Shown here: positions 25,050 through 37,816 of the stretch, in pieces
Layout: every line of letters starts with the position of its first letter
Position numbering within the stretch: position 1 is the first letter of the stretch
Translations under genes and position numbers: made by a program
Notes under the pieces: generated by a model
The model's input: only the letters and a program-made list of their open reading frames with translations
Told to the model about the DNA's origin: nothing
Database searches by the model: none
NCBI RefSeq assembly: GCF_040712315.1
Contig: NC_134017.1
Coordinates: forward strand, 23,540,322-23,604,321
DNA length: 64,000 nucleotides
Reading direction: 5' to 3'
Source of the DNA: Castanea sativa
Taxonomy: Eukaryota; Streptophyta; Magnoliopsida; Fagales; Fagaceae

Positions 25050-26258
25050 AACAAAAATTATGAATATACAAACAACCAACTTTTTAATCCACATAATAAC
25101 TAATTCCAATTTACTCTATAGCCTAAATTCTTCATCCCTTAATTTTGTATTACATAATTAATTTAACAAAAACCTCTTTCATGTTTTCGCAACATTACTT
25201 GATATTATTACTTTAAAATATTTTGAATATTCTATATAACTTTCCCACAAGAAGCTTACAGTATTATTCGTGCGACGCCCATTATTAGTTGTATCGAATA
25301 ACATTTATCGGATTTCTTAGGTTGAAATTCTCTTTCTCAATAATAGAAATAAAAAATAATAATAAAAACAATCCTACCATTTAGTCATTTACAACCTGCA
25401 AGCACATTTATAGCTTATCTATCAAATGGCTTCACAAAACATGGATAAATAGCTCACAATGGATTAATCGTTATATATCACTAGTAAAAAAAGAATAAAG
25501 GATGCTACTTTTCAGCCATGAAAATATAATTTTGGATAACTTTTGGGGATTTGTAGTATTTGGTGCAGGCTAGATGAAGTGACTTCATTTTCTGCAGTAA
25601 AATATAAGTTGTTTATAATAAAAGGGCATAACATGGTCAAGAACTTTGTAACTCAACTAGTACATTCTGACGTTTCTAATTTAAAAGTGTAGAGTTAAAA
25701 TTCTCCCTTCCTGCTGGCTATTGTAACTATAGAATTTATCAACAGAAAAGAAGAAAGAAAAAAGAACGTTATTTTGGGGACAATAGATCGAAGTTTCCTT
25801 ATTTTATATTTCAACCCTCAGTCTTTGTCTAAGAAGGGCTAAATTACTCAATTTCTCAATCTTGTATCCTATGTCCCGCAATCCTATGCTTTCACAAGCC
25901 ATGTGTTAAAGATATATTGGGGTATATTATGTATTGGTCCAACTAGCTAGCCCGATTGAGTGTAAAATCCATCTAAGGCAACTATTTTCACACTCCTTCA
26001 ATCTAATGTGAAGTCCATCTCAGAGCAACTATTTTCACACCATGTTCAAATTTACGAGTCTAACTTAGCCCAAGTGAGGGATACCAATGAGAAGAAGCAT
26101 TCTATTGACGAAGCCCAAGTGAAGGATACCCATGAGAAGGTAGTAGCTACTTATGCCCAACTCCAGGTCTTATATTCCATGGTATGTGAGTTGGAAAGAA
26201 ATTAGAAGATTTGAAATGAGGACTAAGTCTATACATATAAGAGTTGAAGAAGAATAAG

Positions 26259-26298
<40 letters not shown>

Positions 26299-26480
26299 GG
26301 GATGGTGAAAGGGTGATCATATTAAAGTTTAGGATGTGAATGAGTTGACTAATGCTTATTCTTCGGTTAAAGATGAGCTAAAAAAAAACTGAAACCGTGA
26401 CTTAAAGTCAAGTGAAAATTGTGACTTCAAATCACTAGTTTTTTGGATTGTGTAAAGTTGTTCAAAACAATTTGTGGATA
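25050..26480. other. Intergenic, AT-rich
   Basis: No supported gene. A small open frame at 26008-26205 contains internally repeated words (QVRDTNEKKHS / QVKDTHEKVV) but has no family match I know. A (GA)n run lies at 26262-26295. Confidence 0.5.
26262..26295. repeat. (GA)n microsatellite
   Basis: Seventeen uninterrupted GA units downstream of the ABCG gene. Confidence 0.97.
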
Positions 26481-26509
26481 ATAAGTATTACAAATAAAAT
26501 AAAAAACAA

Positions 26510-26757
26510 AGTAATACAATAATCAAGTGCTTTAAGGTACATTTTGTTGGTGCAAGAGACGAAACAACTTGGACTTGCTGGATAGCATGAATCCTAAAAC
26601 ATACTAATATCAATAATCCAAGTGCTTTGAATAAAATAAATAATAAATAGTAATAACAATAATAAAATGCTTCAAGATACATCTTGTTGGTGTAAGAGAC
26701 AAAACATCTTGATCTTGCTAGATAGCATTAATCCTAAAAACATACTATACAAAATAA
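26510..26757. repeat. Tandem duplication in the ABCG 3' flank
   Basis: A block beginning GTGCTTTAAGGTACATTTTG and ending AATCCTAAAACATACT (26527-26607) recurs at 26668-26747 with a few changes. It abuts the ABCG stop codon, so one copy probably lies in the 3' UTR. Confidence 0.85.
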
Positions 26758-26770
26758 TCAAAACAACTTT

Positions 26771-29700
26771 CTATCGCCTTTGGAAATTGAACACCTTGAT
26801 GGAAACTGCAAAGATGAATGCAAAGAGTACAGCAATCCCAGCAACTACACCTGCAACCACTCCTAGAAAATCATGCTTGAATCCCAAAGAGCTTTTAACA
26901 TACTCTTTCACTGATTCTTTACTGCCGTCAATCATCAAGTCCTCTATATCTCCAAATTGTGAAGCAACCAATCCATACAAAGTCCAAGCTATTGGACATG
27001 CCCAGTAGTTCCATCTCCACCATACAGGAATCCTCTGTTGATTTCCAAGTAGATTAATGAAAGGAAAAGAAAAAATGAAAAAAAGTTAGTAATTGTTAGA
27101 TATATTTGTACACATGAAAACTTGCACATCAAAAGTGGAAAATACTTACTGGTCGCGGGATTATAAATCCTGAAAATAGATTCCATATTACAAGGAATGA
27201 GTTCGCTATTATGGAAGCAATATGGTGGTTTGGTGTCACAGCCACAGTCATCATGCCGTAGAAGGTAAAATATAGCAATGTGAAGTACATGAAAAATAGA
27301 TACCAAAAGAATTTGGCAACAGTCCATTCGAACCCAATCATTGCATAAACTATGACGCCATAAGATATAGCTTGTGCAAAAATATATGGGAGCTCAATTG
27401 CAGCCTGTGACAAAGACACTAAGTTGCATTAACATACATAGTTATTGTATACTAATACTGTAAATTTATATAGGTTAAGCTTGCAAGATGTGACTCTAGT
27501 TACCTGTGCAAATGCATATGGCAATGCAGAATACATTCCAGCAGCTCTTTCTCTGTAGAAGACAGTTCGTTCAATTGCCACTACAGGCTGCACTGACATA
27601 GAATTTTGGACACCAAGGAAAAGAACAGCAGCATACATGGAACCCATTGCATTTGCTACATCTTGTTGCCTCTCGCTGCAATTTGAATCTTAAAGGTATT
27701 AAAATGTAGTAGTAAACCAATGGATCGTTCAAAATTTCGCAAAGTTTTGTAATTTGTAGCAGTAACTTACGTCTTGGTACCAAGGTCCCAAAAAATTGTC
27801 CCAAATGTCAATGCTATGAAAATTGTGAACATAAATCTCACGGCAGTGTATGATGGGTTGCGCCAATAGGACCAGCGTTGCTTCCACAAGCAAGCCATGC
27901 ATTGAGTGAAAAATGGTTGTGCATATTGGGTTGGGAAATAGAGTTCTTTTTTATTAGGAGTAGGCTTGCTCAACTCTTGAATCAATGCCTTGTTTCTCCT
28001 AATGAATATACCACACAGTCAATAGAAGTTTTAGCCTTAAATTCAAAGAACATGACTACAAAACAAGAACTTATTTATACGTTGCCCAGATGGTAGAATT
28101 GTTTTTCAGTCTTATAAAGCATTTAATATAACATTGAACATACCTGTACAACTCTGAGTTTTTGTACACATTAGTAAAATCCACACCCAAAGTTATTTCC
28201 TCTGCTGAAGATGAAACTTCCAACATCCAAGTTGCTGGATTGTAACCATCTTTAATTTTTTTGACTCCTTCAATACTCTAGAAGCGAAGGAAAGGTATAT
28301 GCATTAGGAAATATACAACATAGACAAAGATTTATGGCTGTTGGATGTTTGCAGTTTTGATCTTCAAAGAATCCTACCTCAAAATACTTTATAAGATGGC
28401 TTGAGTGGTGTCCCAATGGCCCAACGTATATCTCTTGTCCTCCACGTTTCATTAGAAAAAGCTGCATATACATGTTACATATGTGTCATACTCAAATCTA
28501 GAAGAAAACCAAGTTAACCAACACATTTGCACCTAGCCTATTGATAGTTAATAGTCCTTACCTCATCAAAAGCTTCGAATATGTCAATGCTTGGTTGATG
28601 GATGGTGCACACAACTGTTCTTCCAGTGTCCACTGTGTTCCTAACTGCTCTCATAACAATTGCAGCAGCTCTTGCATCTAGACCTGAAGTTGGCTCATCC
28701 ATGAATATTATGGAGGGGTTTGCCACAAGCTCAACTGCGATAGTGAGCCTCTTGCGTTGCTCAGTAGAGAGACCATTCACGCCAGGCAACCCAACTAGTG
28801 CATTCCTCAATGGCTTTAGCTCCACAAGCTCCATGACTTCCTCAATGAACATCTGTAACCGTTTGTTAGAACCATGAATCAGGATTTTTGGTAGTGATAT
28901 AATAGTCAAGATCTTTATTGCAAACCCAAACATCTTCTTTATGGAATCATGCTTAACAATTGACAATAGAATCTGATTTATTGAGCTCAATCAATTGCAC
29001 TAAAGAAAGTAGGAAAAAATGCAAATAGAAAAACCATGAAGCTAAGTGACCTTTTAGATACCAACCTTTCTGGTTTCTAAATCAACTTCGGAGGATAAGC
29101 GGAGCCATGCTGAGTAAAGCAAGGACTCATACACAGTAACTTGAGGAGAATGAATGTCATTTTGCTCACAGTACCCAGAAATTCGAGCAAATGTTTCCTG
29201 GTTCTTTGGGAATCCTGATATTGTGATGTTCCCTTCAATATATCCACCAGTTTTCCTACCAGCCAACACATCCATCAAAGTTGTTTTACCAGCACCACTA
29301 ACACCCATCAGAGCTGTGAGAACACCTGGCCTAAAAGCACCACTCACACCCTTCAAAAGCATCAATTTATCCTCAGTAACACCCTGGCTCATCATTTCCT
29401 GTAAGATTAATCAAAATAGTCAAGTCTCAAGTTTCTGCTTTTGGGAAAATATTATTGAAAGACTACAAGAAATTTTTTCAATTTAAGATATTTATGACTT
29501 GAGTTACCTGTGGCATGTCAACAGAGTATATAATATCATCAAATGTGATAGAATGTTGATCAAATGGAAGAACCATTCCTCTTTTCCCATTAGTATTGGC
29601 GTTAATTTCAGCTCCTGACCTTGCAGATGAGCTACTTATCCTCCTACTCTCTGCACGTCCATTAACTTTAGATGGAAACTAAAAGGCAATAAAACTTTGA

Positions 29701-32700
29701 TACTCACAAGATACAATACACTATATTTGCAACATTTTACCTATGTGGGAATGGTGACTTGAGCTGTTTCCTCTGAGTGTTAACTGTATGCCTTCTCCTG
29801 TCCTCTGCCCTTGTTCATTACTTTCTGGTTCATCTGATTTTACAGTTTGTGTCTTTCCAATTGCTGCACAACAAATGGTACATCATTAACAAAAGTGCTC
29901 CTAAATTTATACAAAGTATAACGGAAAAGGTGGAGATACCCACGGTTAAGATAAGTAAGAGCCAGAGTGAAAATGATGTTGAAAACTAGTAAGAATCCAA
30001 CTAGTGCTCCTATGCCAATCCAATACCAATATGCTTGAGTGGGGAATGCACGAGACTTCAAAACTGAAATTCCCAGTTCTTCTGTTGTGCTACCCTATAT
30101 TATTGCAATTTAATCAAGCATTAGCTTGTTATTAACAGGAAGATAGCATAAATTTTCAAATGCATAGTCAAGAAGTTACATTTTTCCAGTTTCCGCCCAG
30201 GAACTCATTCACCACTATTGCATTTTGCCCATACATCAAAGGTGATATCCAGTAGCCCCATATCCACCATTTCTTTATATCATCTGAAGAAGTAAGTCAA
30301 CAGATGAAAAGGCAGTTCTTAAAGGTATAGTGTAACAAACTGAAAAAAGGTTTAAATAAATTTCTCAGTTTAGTATATTGTTACCTTTGGTAAGTATAAA
30401 GCCACCTAAGGCAAAAAGTAAGAGTAGTACAAAGGCCCCAAAAGTGTTGGCGATAATCATGTTTCTACCCATTGCTGCAATAGCTCGGAATAAGGCAGAA
30501 GACATTTGGTTTACAAGTAAGAGCAAAAGGTATTGTTTAAAAAACCTGCAATATGTACATTTGAACATATTGATTAGAATATAACACACAAGCTAAACCA
30601 ATATCTAAATGAGCTACAATATTATTATAATTACCTTCCAGGACTCGGATCAAATCCAATGACATAATAGGTCATAAATACCCAAACACCAACTTCTAAA
30701 AATGTTACTGGAATCTTGAGTATCCATGTTGGAAGAGCATATACCCAAGAAGGATAGAAGAGGAGATCCCTTTGCTTGTAAAAGACAGGAAGCTTTACAA
30801 TCGTCATTGAAATCTCAGCCATTCCATTAAACATAATTGTAATCACAGTGAAGAACAAAGCATTCGTATAAATTCCTCCATCGTTTACTGAATCACGAGG
30901 CATCTTTGTCCGTAGGAAAATTGTCATTGCAATCAGTCCCATTAGAAAAAGCTGAAAGCACAAAAAACAAACAAACAAACAAACAAAAGATCAAAATCAA
31001 AATCCTACTAAATGGAAATAAATCAAGAGTCAAAAATTAAGTTTTAAACTCACTTGTGAAAGCTTGAAGATATAAACAAATGAATTCCTTTTCATCAGCA
31101 AGTATTCTCTTGAGAAATTAGCTTTTAACAACTCCTTCTTGTTAACACCATACTTGTTGGTTGTCAAAGCAGCTGGGTGACTTTTACTCTTGTCATATGG
31201 AACTGAAAGTTCATCTCCTATACTCCTGCCAGTATGGAATGAATGGAGTGCCACAGCAAATTCCTCAACTGTAACATAACTGTAAGGCACATCTTTGCGT
31301 GCCCAGTACTGCTCCTGATCTTTCCTTGATGTCACCTATCATAATCACAGATAATACAGATGAGAACTCCACATGTAAGGCTCATCCTTAAGTTTTTTAT
31401 TAGTATGGATGAGATAAAAAAAGAATATATTTACACTAACCTCTTGCAAGAAATCAGCCACTCCTTTTCTGTCCGGACATTTAAAACCCATGGATTCAAA
31501 AAAGTCAAGAACTAGCTCTCGGGGACCTTGGTACACAATGCAGCCATCAGAGAGGAGAATAATGTCATCAAAAAGATTATATGTCTCTGGTGCTGGCTGC
31601 AGTAGAGAGATGACGGCTGTTCCATCAAGAATGTGAACATATTGCTTGAGTGAATTCACAATTTGAAAAGTTGTCGAACTGTCCAATCCAGTTGATATTT
31701 CATCCATAAACAATGCCTTTGCTGGTCCAACCAACATCTCCCCTATAATTTGAATCAATATAGATTAGCATACATCCAATTTCATATCAACTAAACTGAA
31801 TTCTATTTGCTATTGATTCGATATACCTGTTGTAACACGCTTCCTTTGTCCACCAGAAATACCCCTTATCATTTCATCTCCTACCATGGTATCAGCACAC
31901 ACATCTAAACCCAAAACCTGTATATTTGAAGCAAATGAAAGAAACAAACGCATATTATGTTTACTGTGTCTTAATAGTCATAAGCCTATGCCAAAACGGG
32001 CAATGTTACCTTTAATGTATAATCTGTCACCACTGTTGCCTCTTGGCCTTCAGTTGTGGCAGCCTGATATATTAGAAGTCAATAAACAAAAGAAAGCCAC
32101 AATCACTCACTTGAATAAGTTATCTTACGAATAAAATTAAAGATGCTACTCAATCCAAAACTGAACATAAATAATCAACTATAATATGAATTATGCCAAA
32201 GATTACAGTTGCAACCATTATTATTATTTTTGGAATCTCAATTATTAAATGAGGTCCAGATACAGTTTCCTCAGAAGGGAAAAACTAATACTATCAATTT
32301 CTCGATAAGCTAAAGATATAAATTATTGGTCAATAGCTTTTGCCTCACCTTCATGTAGATATCAATATCTGGATCTGGCTTGATATTTGCCTCTTTTTCT
32401 CTTCTGGACAACTCTGCTAGCATATCTGCAGTTTTCCAAAGCAACGGTCAATCTTTCCTAATATTACATAATACTCATGACAGTTCATCTAGAAATTTAT
32501 ATTGAAGGAAATCTATAAAATAAGTGATCCCATAATTAATCAACTGACCATAGCGTGATCCGACCCCTTGGCACCTTGCAGAGAAGCCCAGGGTCTCTCT
32601 TACAGTCATTTCTCCAATATGGAGATCATATTGACTGATATAGGCAGCAGTTCTCTGGGGTACAAACTCATTCATGCCATGGCCATTGTAAGTCACCCTC

Positions 32701-33737
32701 CCAGACAACTGAAGAAGAATTTTGTATTTTTTTCTTTTAATTAGAGATCATACTAAAGATTTAAATATAGTAAAGAATTGCAAATTCAAGGAAGAGTTGA
32801 AGCTGAAATCAAATTATTTTCACCTTTAGATCGGGGTCAAGCTTTCCGGCCAAAGCCAACAAGAGTGTTGTCTTGCCAGAACTTGGAGGACCCAATAGCA
32901 ATGTCATTCTGCAAAATACATATGCAGAAAATAAAAATGGATTCCCAGAAACTAACTGTAAACATCCAGAGTCCAATGCATATTATAGCTGAGGTTGATT
33001 TCTCACCTTCTAGGCTTGATGATTCCACTAACATCTTGTAGGATAGACAAGTGTTTCTTTTTACTTGGAAGAATATGGAGAAAATTTAAAAAACCCTGCG
33101 CACAGTGAAAAGTAAATTCAATAACAACTTAACAGAAACACTTCGAAAGCAAAATTGTGTAACTGACTAGTACATATTTTGCTGATGGTTACCTCTACAA
33201 TATTAACACTGAAGTTAAGGAATGTAGGCAAAGCTCTGCCACCCACATGTACCTCTGCCTCAACACTTACGTGCTCAAATCGTACTTCAATTGTTGGAAG
33301 ATCAATTCCAACTCTAATTAAATTCAATGAAACCAGAGAAATTAAAATCCATTACAGTACAAACCAAACTATATGTGAAAATTTTGAAGCATAAATTGGC
33401 AGAACTCTTACCTATCTATCCGGTTCCTGACCTTCATCAAGAACTTCTCATTGTCCTCTTCAGCTACTTTCACTAACCTCTCAAGCAATTGCTTCCTTTC
33501 TTCAAATCCAAGACTTTCTATATTGATTTCATTAGCCTCACCTTTTGAGGTAGTTAATATACCTTTTCTTAGACGATCAAACGTAGGAAGCTTTTCAAGG
33601 GCAGCCCATTTGAGAGCTTCTTCATCGTCTTCTTCACGTGAAGACCTGTTGAAAATTTCCACAGCGTTGTTCCTCCATAGGGAAGAACTATTCACTCTTA
33701 AACTATTACTAGCCCTGTAAATGTCACCCCCTTCCAT
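26771..33737 (-). CDS. ABCG full-size transporter, pleiotropic drug resistance (PDR) type
   Basis: ATP-driven plasma-membrane exporter of the PDR/ABCG family, close to NpPDR1-like proteins; substrates in the family are terpenoids, hormones and other small compounds, and this one's is unknown. Twenty-four GT-AG exons (right to left): 33737-33412, 33313-33193, 33095-33007, 32908-32824, 32708-32549, 32425-32349, 32063-32010, 31917-31827, 31742-31441, 31335-31054, 30951-30635, 30545-30385, 30283-30180, 30094-29944, 29863-29741, 29665-29508, 29398-29066, 28852-28562, 28461-28378, 28277-28144, 27998-27771, 27675-27504, 27404-27150, 27034-26771. All phases match: 1453 residues, normal for the family. 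NBD1: Walker A GPPSSGKT (185-192), signature ISGGQ (324-328), ALFMDE (344-349). NBD2: GVSGAGKT (899-906), LSTEQ (1006-1010), IIFMDE (1026-1031). Two membrane domains follow the NBDs; the end is the typical FNFQRR. The start has G at -3 and +4. Confidence 0.96.
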
Positions 33738-33773
33738 TACAACCAACAGCCAAAACCCACTAAGTCCCCCCAG

Positions 33774-33776
<3 letters not shown>

Positions 33777-33815
<39 letters not shown>
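33777..33815. repeat. (AT)n microsatellite in the ABCG 5' leader
   Basis: About 39 bp of AT starting some 40 bp upstream of the ABCG ATG. It probably lies in the 5' UTR or core promoter and would vary in length between individuals. Confidence 0.95.
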
Positions 33816-33817
<2 letters not shown>

Positions 33818-34393
33818 CTTCAGAATTCAATTCAATGTGTGTAAATGTTCAAACTTTATGGCTAAAACCAAAGACTGGAACTCTATAGCAATAACTGCAA
33901 AAGCCCACCAAAATCCAGAAAGAGTTTTTATTTTCTCTGTATGTTGGTTTGGAACAATAAACAGATGATCAAACTCTTTATGCTTTTTTTTTCCCTGTAT
34001 GTTGGTTTGGAACTTGTCCCAACAATGGTCATGAAGAAACATTATTGGTGACAAATATATAGAGGACATGGAAGTGTGCAAGTTTCTTAGGATATTTTAT
34101 AAAAACTGGAGCGCGGAAAATCATGCGTTGAAAGGTAAAATGTTCAATTAAAGTGGCACCTTTGGTCCACGGACTTTTTTTTGGTCGATGGACTCGAAAA
34201 ATAAGTGCCACTTATTTTGAATACGTTTTTCGTAAACTCCAAATACATACATTCTTCTTTTCAAAAAAAATATATATACATTCTTGCGTACCCAACTTAT
34301 AATTAGCAATTTAATTACTAGTATTTCACTAATTAACATACAAATCTTGGATAAACGGTTATTGGTTTTTTTCCCCTTACAAAACCCAACTTA
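33816..34393. promoter_or_regulatory. Upstream region of the ABCG gene
   Basis: Expected promoter by position only. There is a local duplication of CTGTATGTTGGTTTGGAAC (33936 and 33994). I cannot assign a TATA box or any specific regulatory element with confidence. Confidence 0.35.
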
Positions 34394-35508
34394 GAGTATC
34401 CACAGCAGTGGAGCTAAAAAATTAACTTTTTAGCTTCACCAAAAGTTACTTTATCTATTTTACCTATACATATCTACACACATGCTGCAGCAGTGGATCT
34501 ATATTAACTTTTAACACAATAAAATAATATAAACATTACAATAAAATAATATATCTTCAACAATAAAATAATATATCCCACCACTCAAAAAACATTCACA
34601 ACACCAACCACAACCACTTTTACCATCAGCCACCGTCACAACCACCACCACCACCACCAGTCCACAGCAACCAAAAAAAAAAAAAACCAACCGAAATCTC
34701 CAATCTTTTTCCTCAACCCAGACCAAACAAAATCACCAATTATAAACAAAATAAAAAATCACCAATCATAGAGCTGGGCTTCGGTGAGGAGGACAGTGTC
34801 GGCGTGGGTCTGATCGGCGGAAGAGAAGTGGGTCTGAGGCAGAGGCTGATCGGCGGATCTGCGTTGGGTGACCATTGAGATGGTGGACTGGACATCGGCG
34901 TGGGTCTGATCGGCGGAAGAGAAGTGGGTCTGAGGCGAAGGCTGATCGGCGGTGAATCGGCGTTGGGTGAGCATTGAGATGGTGGACTGGACATCGGCGT
35001 GGATCTGATCGGCGGTGAGCTTGAGAGAGTTGAGAGTTGAGAGGGTTGATCGGTGCGGGCTGAGGGTTGATCGGCGTGGGCTAAGGGTTGATCGGCGGTA
35101 AGCTTGAGAGAGTTGAGAGTTGAGAGCTTTGAGAGGGTTGATCGGCGTGGGTCTTAGCTGACGTTGAAGACTGCGTCGGCGGCGGTGAGCTTCAGAGAGT
35201 GACTGTGAAGAGAAAGAGAGAGGAGAGAGTGAAATGGAGAGACTTGAGTTCCGGAGTGACTGAAGAGAAAAGAGAGGGGAGCGTGAAATGGAAAAGACCT
35301 GATCTATTATTTTTTAATCCATGCCCGAATAAAAAATTCTTTTTTTTTTTATAACTCTCGGCTACAGTGCTCATGTATTAATACGTGAGCACTGTAGCGC
35401 AAAGCTAAAATTTTTTAGCTTTGCCTCCACTGCTGCAGGTGGGTTTTTGGGGTTTGAGTGGAGCTAAAATAGCAATATAGCTATTTAGCTCCACTGCTGT
35501 GGATGCTC
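34394..35508. mobile_element. PIF/Harbinger-like non-autonomous element
   Basis: Starts GAGTATCCACAGCAGTGGAG and ends with its inverted counterpart CTCCACTGCTGTGGATGCTC, flanked by TTA on both sides (34391-34393, 35509-35511), the 3-bp duplication of PIF/Harbinger elements. Length 1115 bp. Inside are a GATCGGCG-rich section with a roughly 97-bp direct repeat (34795-34890 and 34892-34985) and a hairpin near 35362-35399 (CTACAGTGCTCA... with its inverse). No transposase. Confidence 0.85.
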
Positions 35509-35511
35509 TTA

Positions 35512-35696
35512 TATGTTCAAAAGGTAGAAATTCAATTTCAATGTCACTTTTGTCATTTGGACTTGAAAAAGAGACGCCGCTTCTTTTTACAACGTTTTTC
35601 CTGACTCAAAAATACATTCATTCATGTGTACCAAGCCAATCTTTTGTTAGCAATTTAATTATTATTACACTAATTAACATACAAATCAGTGTGTAT

Positions 35697-35728
<32 letters not shown>

Positions 35729-36438
35729 TAATTAATTAATAAAAGCAAAGACCTCATGTGACACATTCCTTAAGTCTCTCTCATTTAGACTTCTGCCTCA
35801 TCAAAGTCTGCATTTATGAGTAACTTTTCATTTAACTTTCCACCTTACATTTTTATATATTTTTTGGATTATAATAAAATTCTATTAGTAGAATATTATT
35901 ATTTTCATTGAGTGTATAACATACCAATATCATATTTCAATAACGTAAACGTAACATCATATATTTTCTATGATATTTCCATAAGTTTCTTTAAAAATCC
36001 TTCTCACCCTCTCCCCGTATGTGTGTTAAAAATACTTAGTATTCTCAAAAAAAAAAAAAAAAAAAACATTAACATTAACATTTCCCTATTATAAAAATTT
36101 TATGCTTCTAAGCAAAGAAAAAAAAATTATGCTAACTCCAATGCATTGAAGAAACAAAAGCTACAAAGTTAATGAGCTACAAAGTTATTGGTATAGTAAA
36201 TTTATTTACTATAATATTCTCTTTGACATATACCTTGGGATAACTTATTTTCATTGAGTTATTTTACTTAAAATTAAATAAATTAAAAATAGTACAAGTT
36301 CTCATAAAAAACATGAGACTTTAGAAAATGATATATAAGCTTATTTTAAAAATAAATTAGATTTTAAATTTATTCAAAACATGAATCTAAAAAAATATTA
36401 CACATTTGGAAAGAAATAAAGTTAGGTGTGTGTGTGTG

Positions 36439-36469
<31 letters not shown>

Positions 36470-36831
36470 GTAAAGTTGGGGGTGTTGGAAATGGAGCAAT
36501 TTCTTTTCTTTCTTTATTTAAAGAAATTTTTCTAAAATTCTTAGGATAACTCAACCATATAATATATAAAATTCTATTCATTTATTGTGAAAAGGGTTGG
36601 TTGGATTTGTCACCTCATTATATTTAAATAAATATTGATCAATAACACTATTGTTTTATATACTTAATTATTGATGATGTGTCAAAATGCTAATCAATCC
36701 AAGTTCAGATTAATACCAAGTATAATATTTTTTTTTTCACAAATCAAAAGTTGATTAGGTGACAAGTTGCCATTTTTTTCTATAGTTAAATTGTTACAAC
36801 AAGTGGAATCTAATTTCTTCTCATAAAAGAA
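35512..36831. other. Intergenic, AT-rich
   Basis: No gene seen. Contains TA-rich microsatellite at 35690-35730, an A run at 36048-36066, and a compound GT/TA/GA microsatellite at 36424-36469. Confidence 0.55.
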
Positions 36832-37747
36832 ATTAATGCATTCTAAATAATGTTATGGATGGGTAGGGCCCGCTCAAACTTTGGTTCATCAAAAGACATC
36901 ATAATTGGATTCTAAAGTGCCATATTATGTCTATTCAAGATCACGTAAACTTTGTGAAATTTCAATTAGTATGTAAAACACTAATGAATGTTTAGACCCT
37001 CAAATTTAACAATACAAACACAAGCTTATACATACACAATATATGTGCGGAATGATGAATATAAGCTATAACCAAATAGGTAAAACACTTTAAACCATAA
37101 TTAATCACAAACACAGCAACAATTAAAAGGTAAATAGTAAGAGAAGAGAGATGCAAACACAAAGATAACACCGGCACGTGTTATCGAAGAGGAAACTGAA
37201 GAACTTGGCAAAAAACCTCTCCGCCGCCCTCCAAGCGGTCAAATGATCCACTAAAGAATAAAGTTGGGATACATGAATAGTAGAAGACCCTCTAGGCCTA
37301 ATCTACCCAATGCACCTAAGCCCTCTAAGCTTCTTGCTTCAACAAGGTTACGCCTAACATTGTCTTCTTTAGCTTCCCAGATCCCGCCATAAGCCCATTG
37401 CATCAACCTAGTAAATTGGTCATCTCTGAACTGCTTCCCAAGCACCAAAATACATTCTCACAGATATGGGTATAGTGAGATAAGTATTTGGCAAAGTGTA
37501 CCTCTCAAGGATATGTCAATGGAGAGGGTGAGAGTAGAGGAATTTGGAGAATCAATTGAAAACGATTGTGGATGAGTCAATCTTGATTTTCTCTAGGGTT
37601 TCTTTCTCAAAATTCTCTCTAGAAACTCTCTACATTTCGTGGGTATAAAGGTATTTATAGTAGTATATGTGAGGAATGTTAAAAGTCAGGTTTCATCTAA
37701 ACAGGGCATTTTGGCGACTCAGCCTCGCGACTGGAACGAGTCGTGAG
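36832..37747 (-). repeat. Direct repeat copy A (916 bp, LTR-like)
   Basis: Same length and high similarity as 41615-42530, offset 4783 bp. Contains TGTTTAGACCCTCAAATTTAAC at 36986 and ends in CGCGACTGGAACGAGTCGTGAG. Immediately to its right are polypurine-like GGGGGAGA words (minus strand, about 37750-37790). Best read as the 3' LTR, or part of it, of a minus-strand retroelement. Confidence 0.8.
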
Positions 37748-37816
37748 TTTCTCCCCCTCAAGAGCTACTCCATCTATATCTCCCCCTTTTTGACCGGAAT
37801 GGCCAAAGGACTAAGG

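Noticed and set aside
33738..33830. In-frame N-terminal extension of the ABCG protein (I-Y repeat)
   Set aside because: It is translated AT microsatellite. The ATG at 33737 has good context and gives the family-typical N-terminus.
34394..35508. Proline/serine-rich protein gene at 34740-34994
   Set aside because: The frame comes from the internal GC-rich repeat of the PIF/Harbinger-like element, and two frames are open in parallel.
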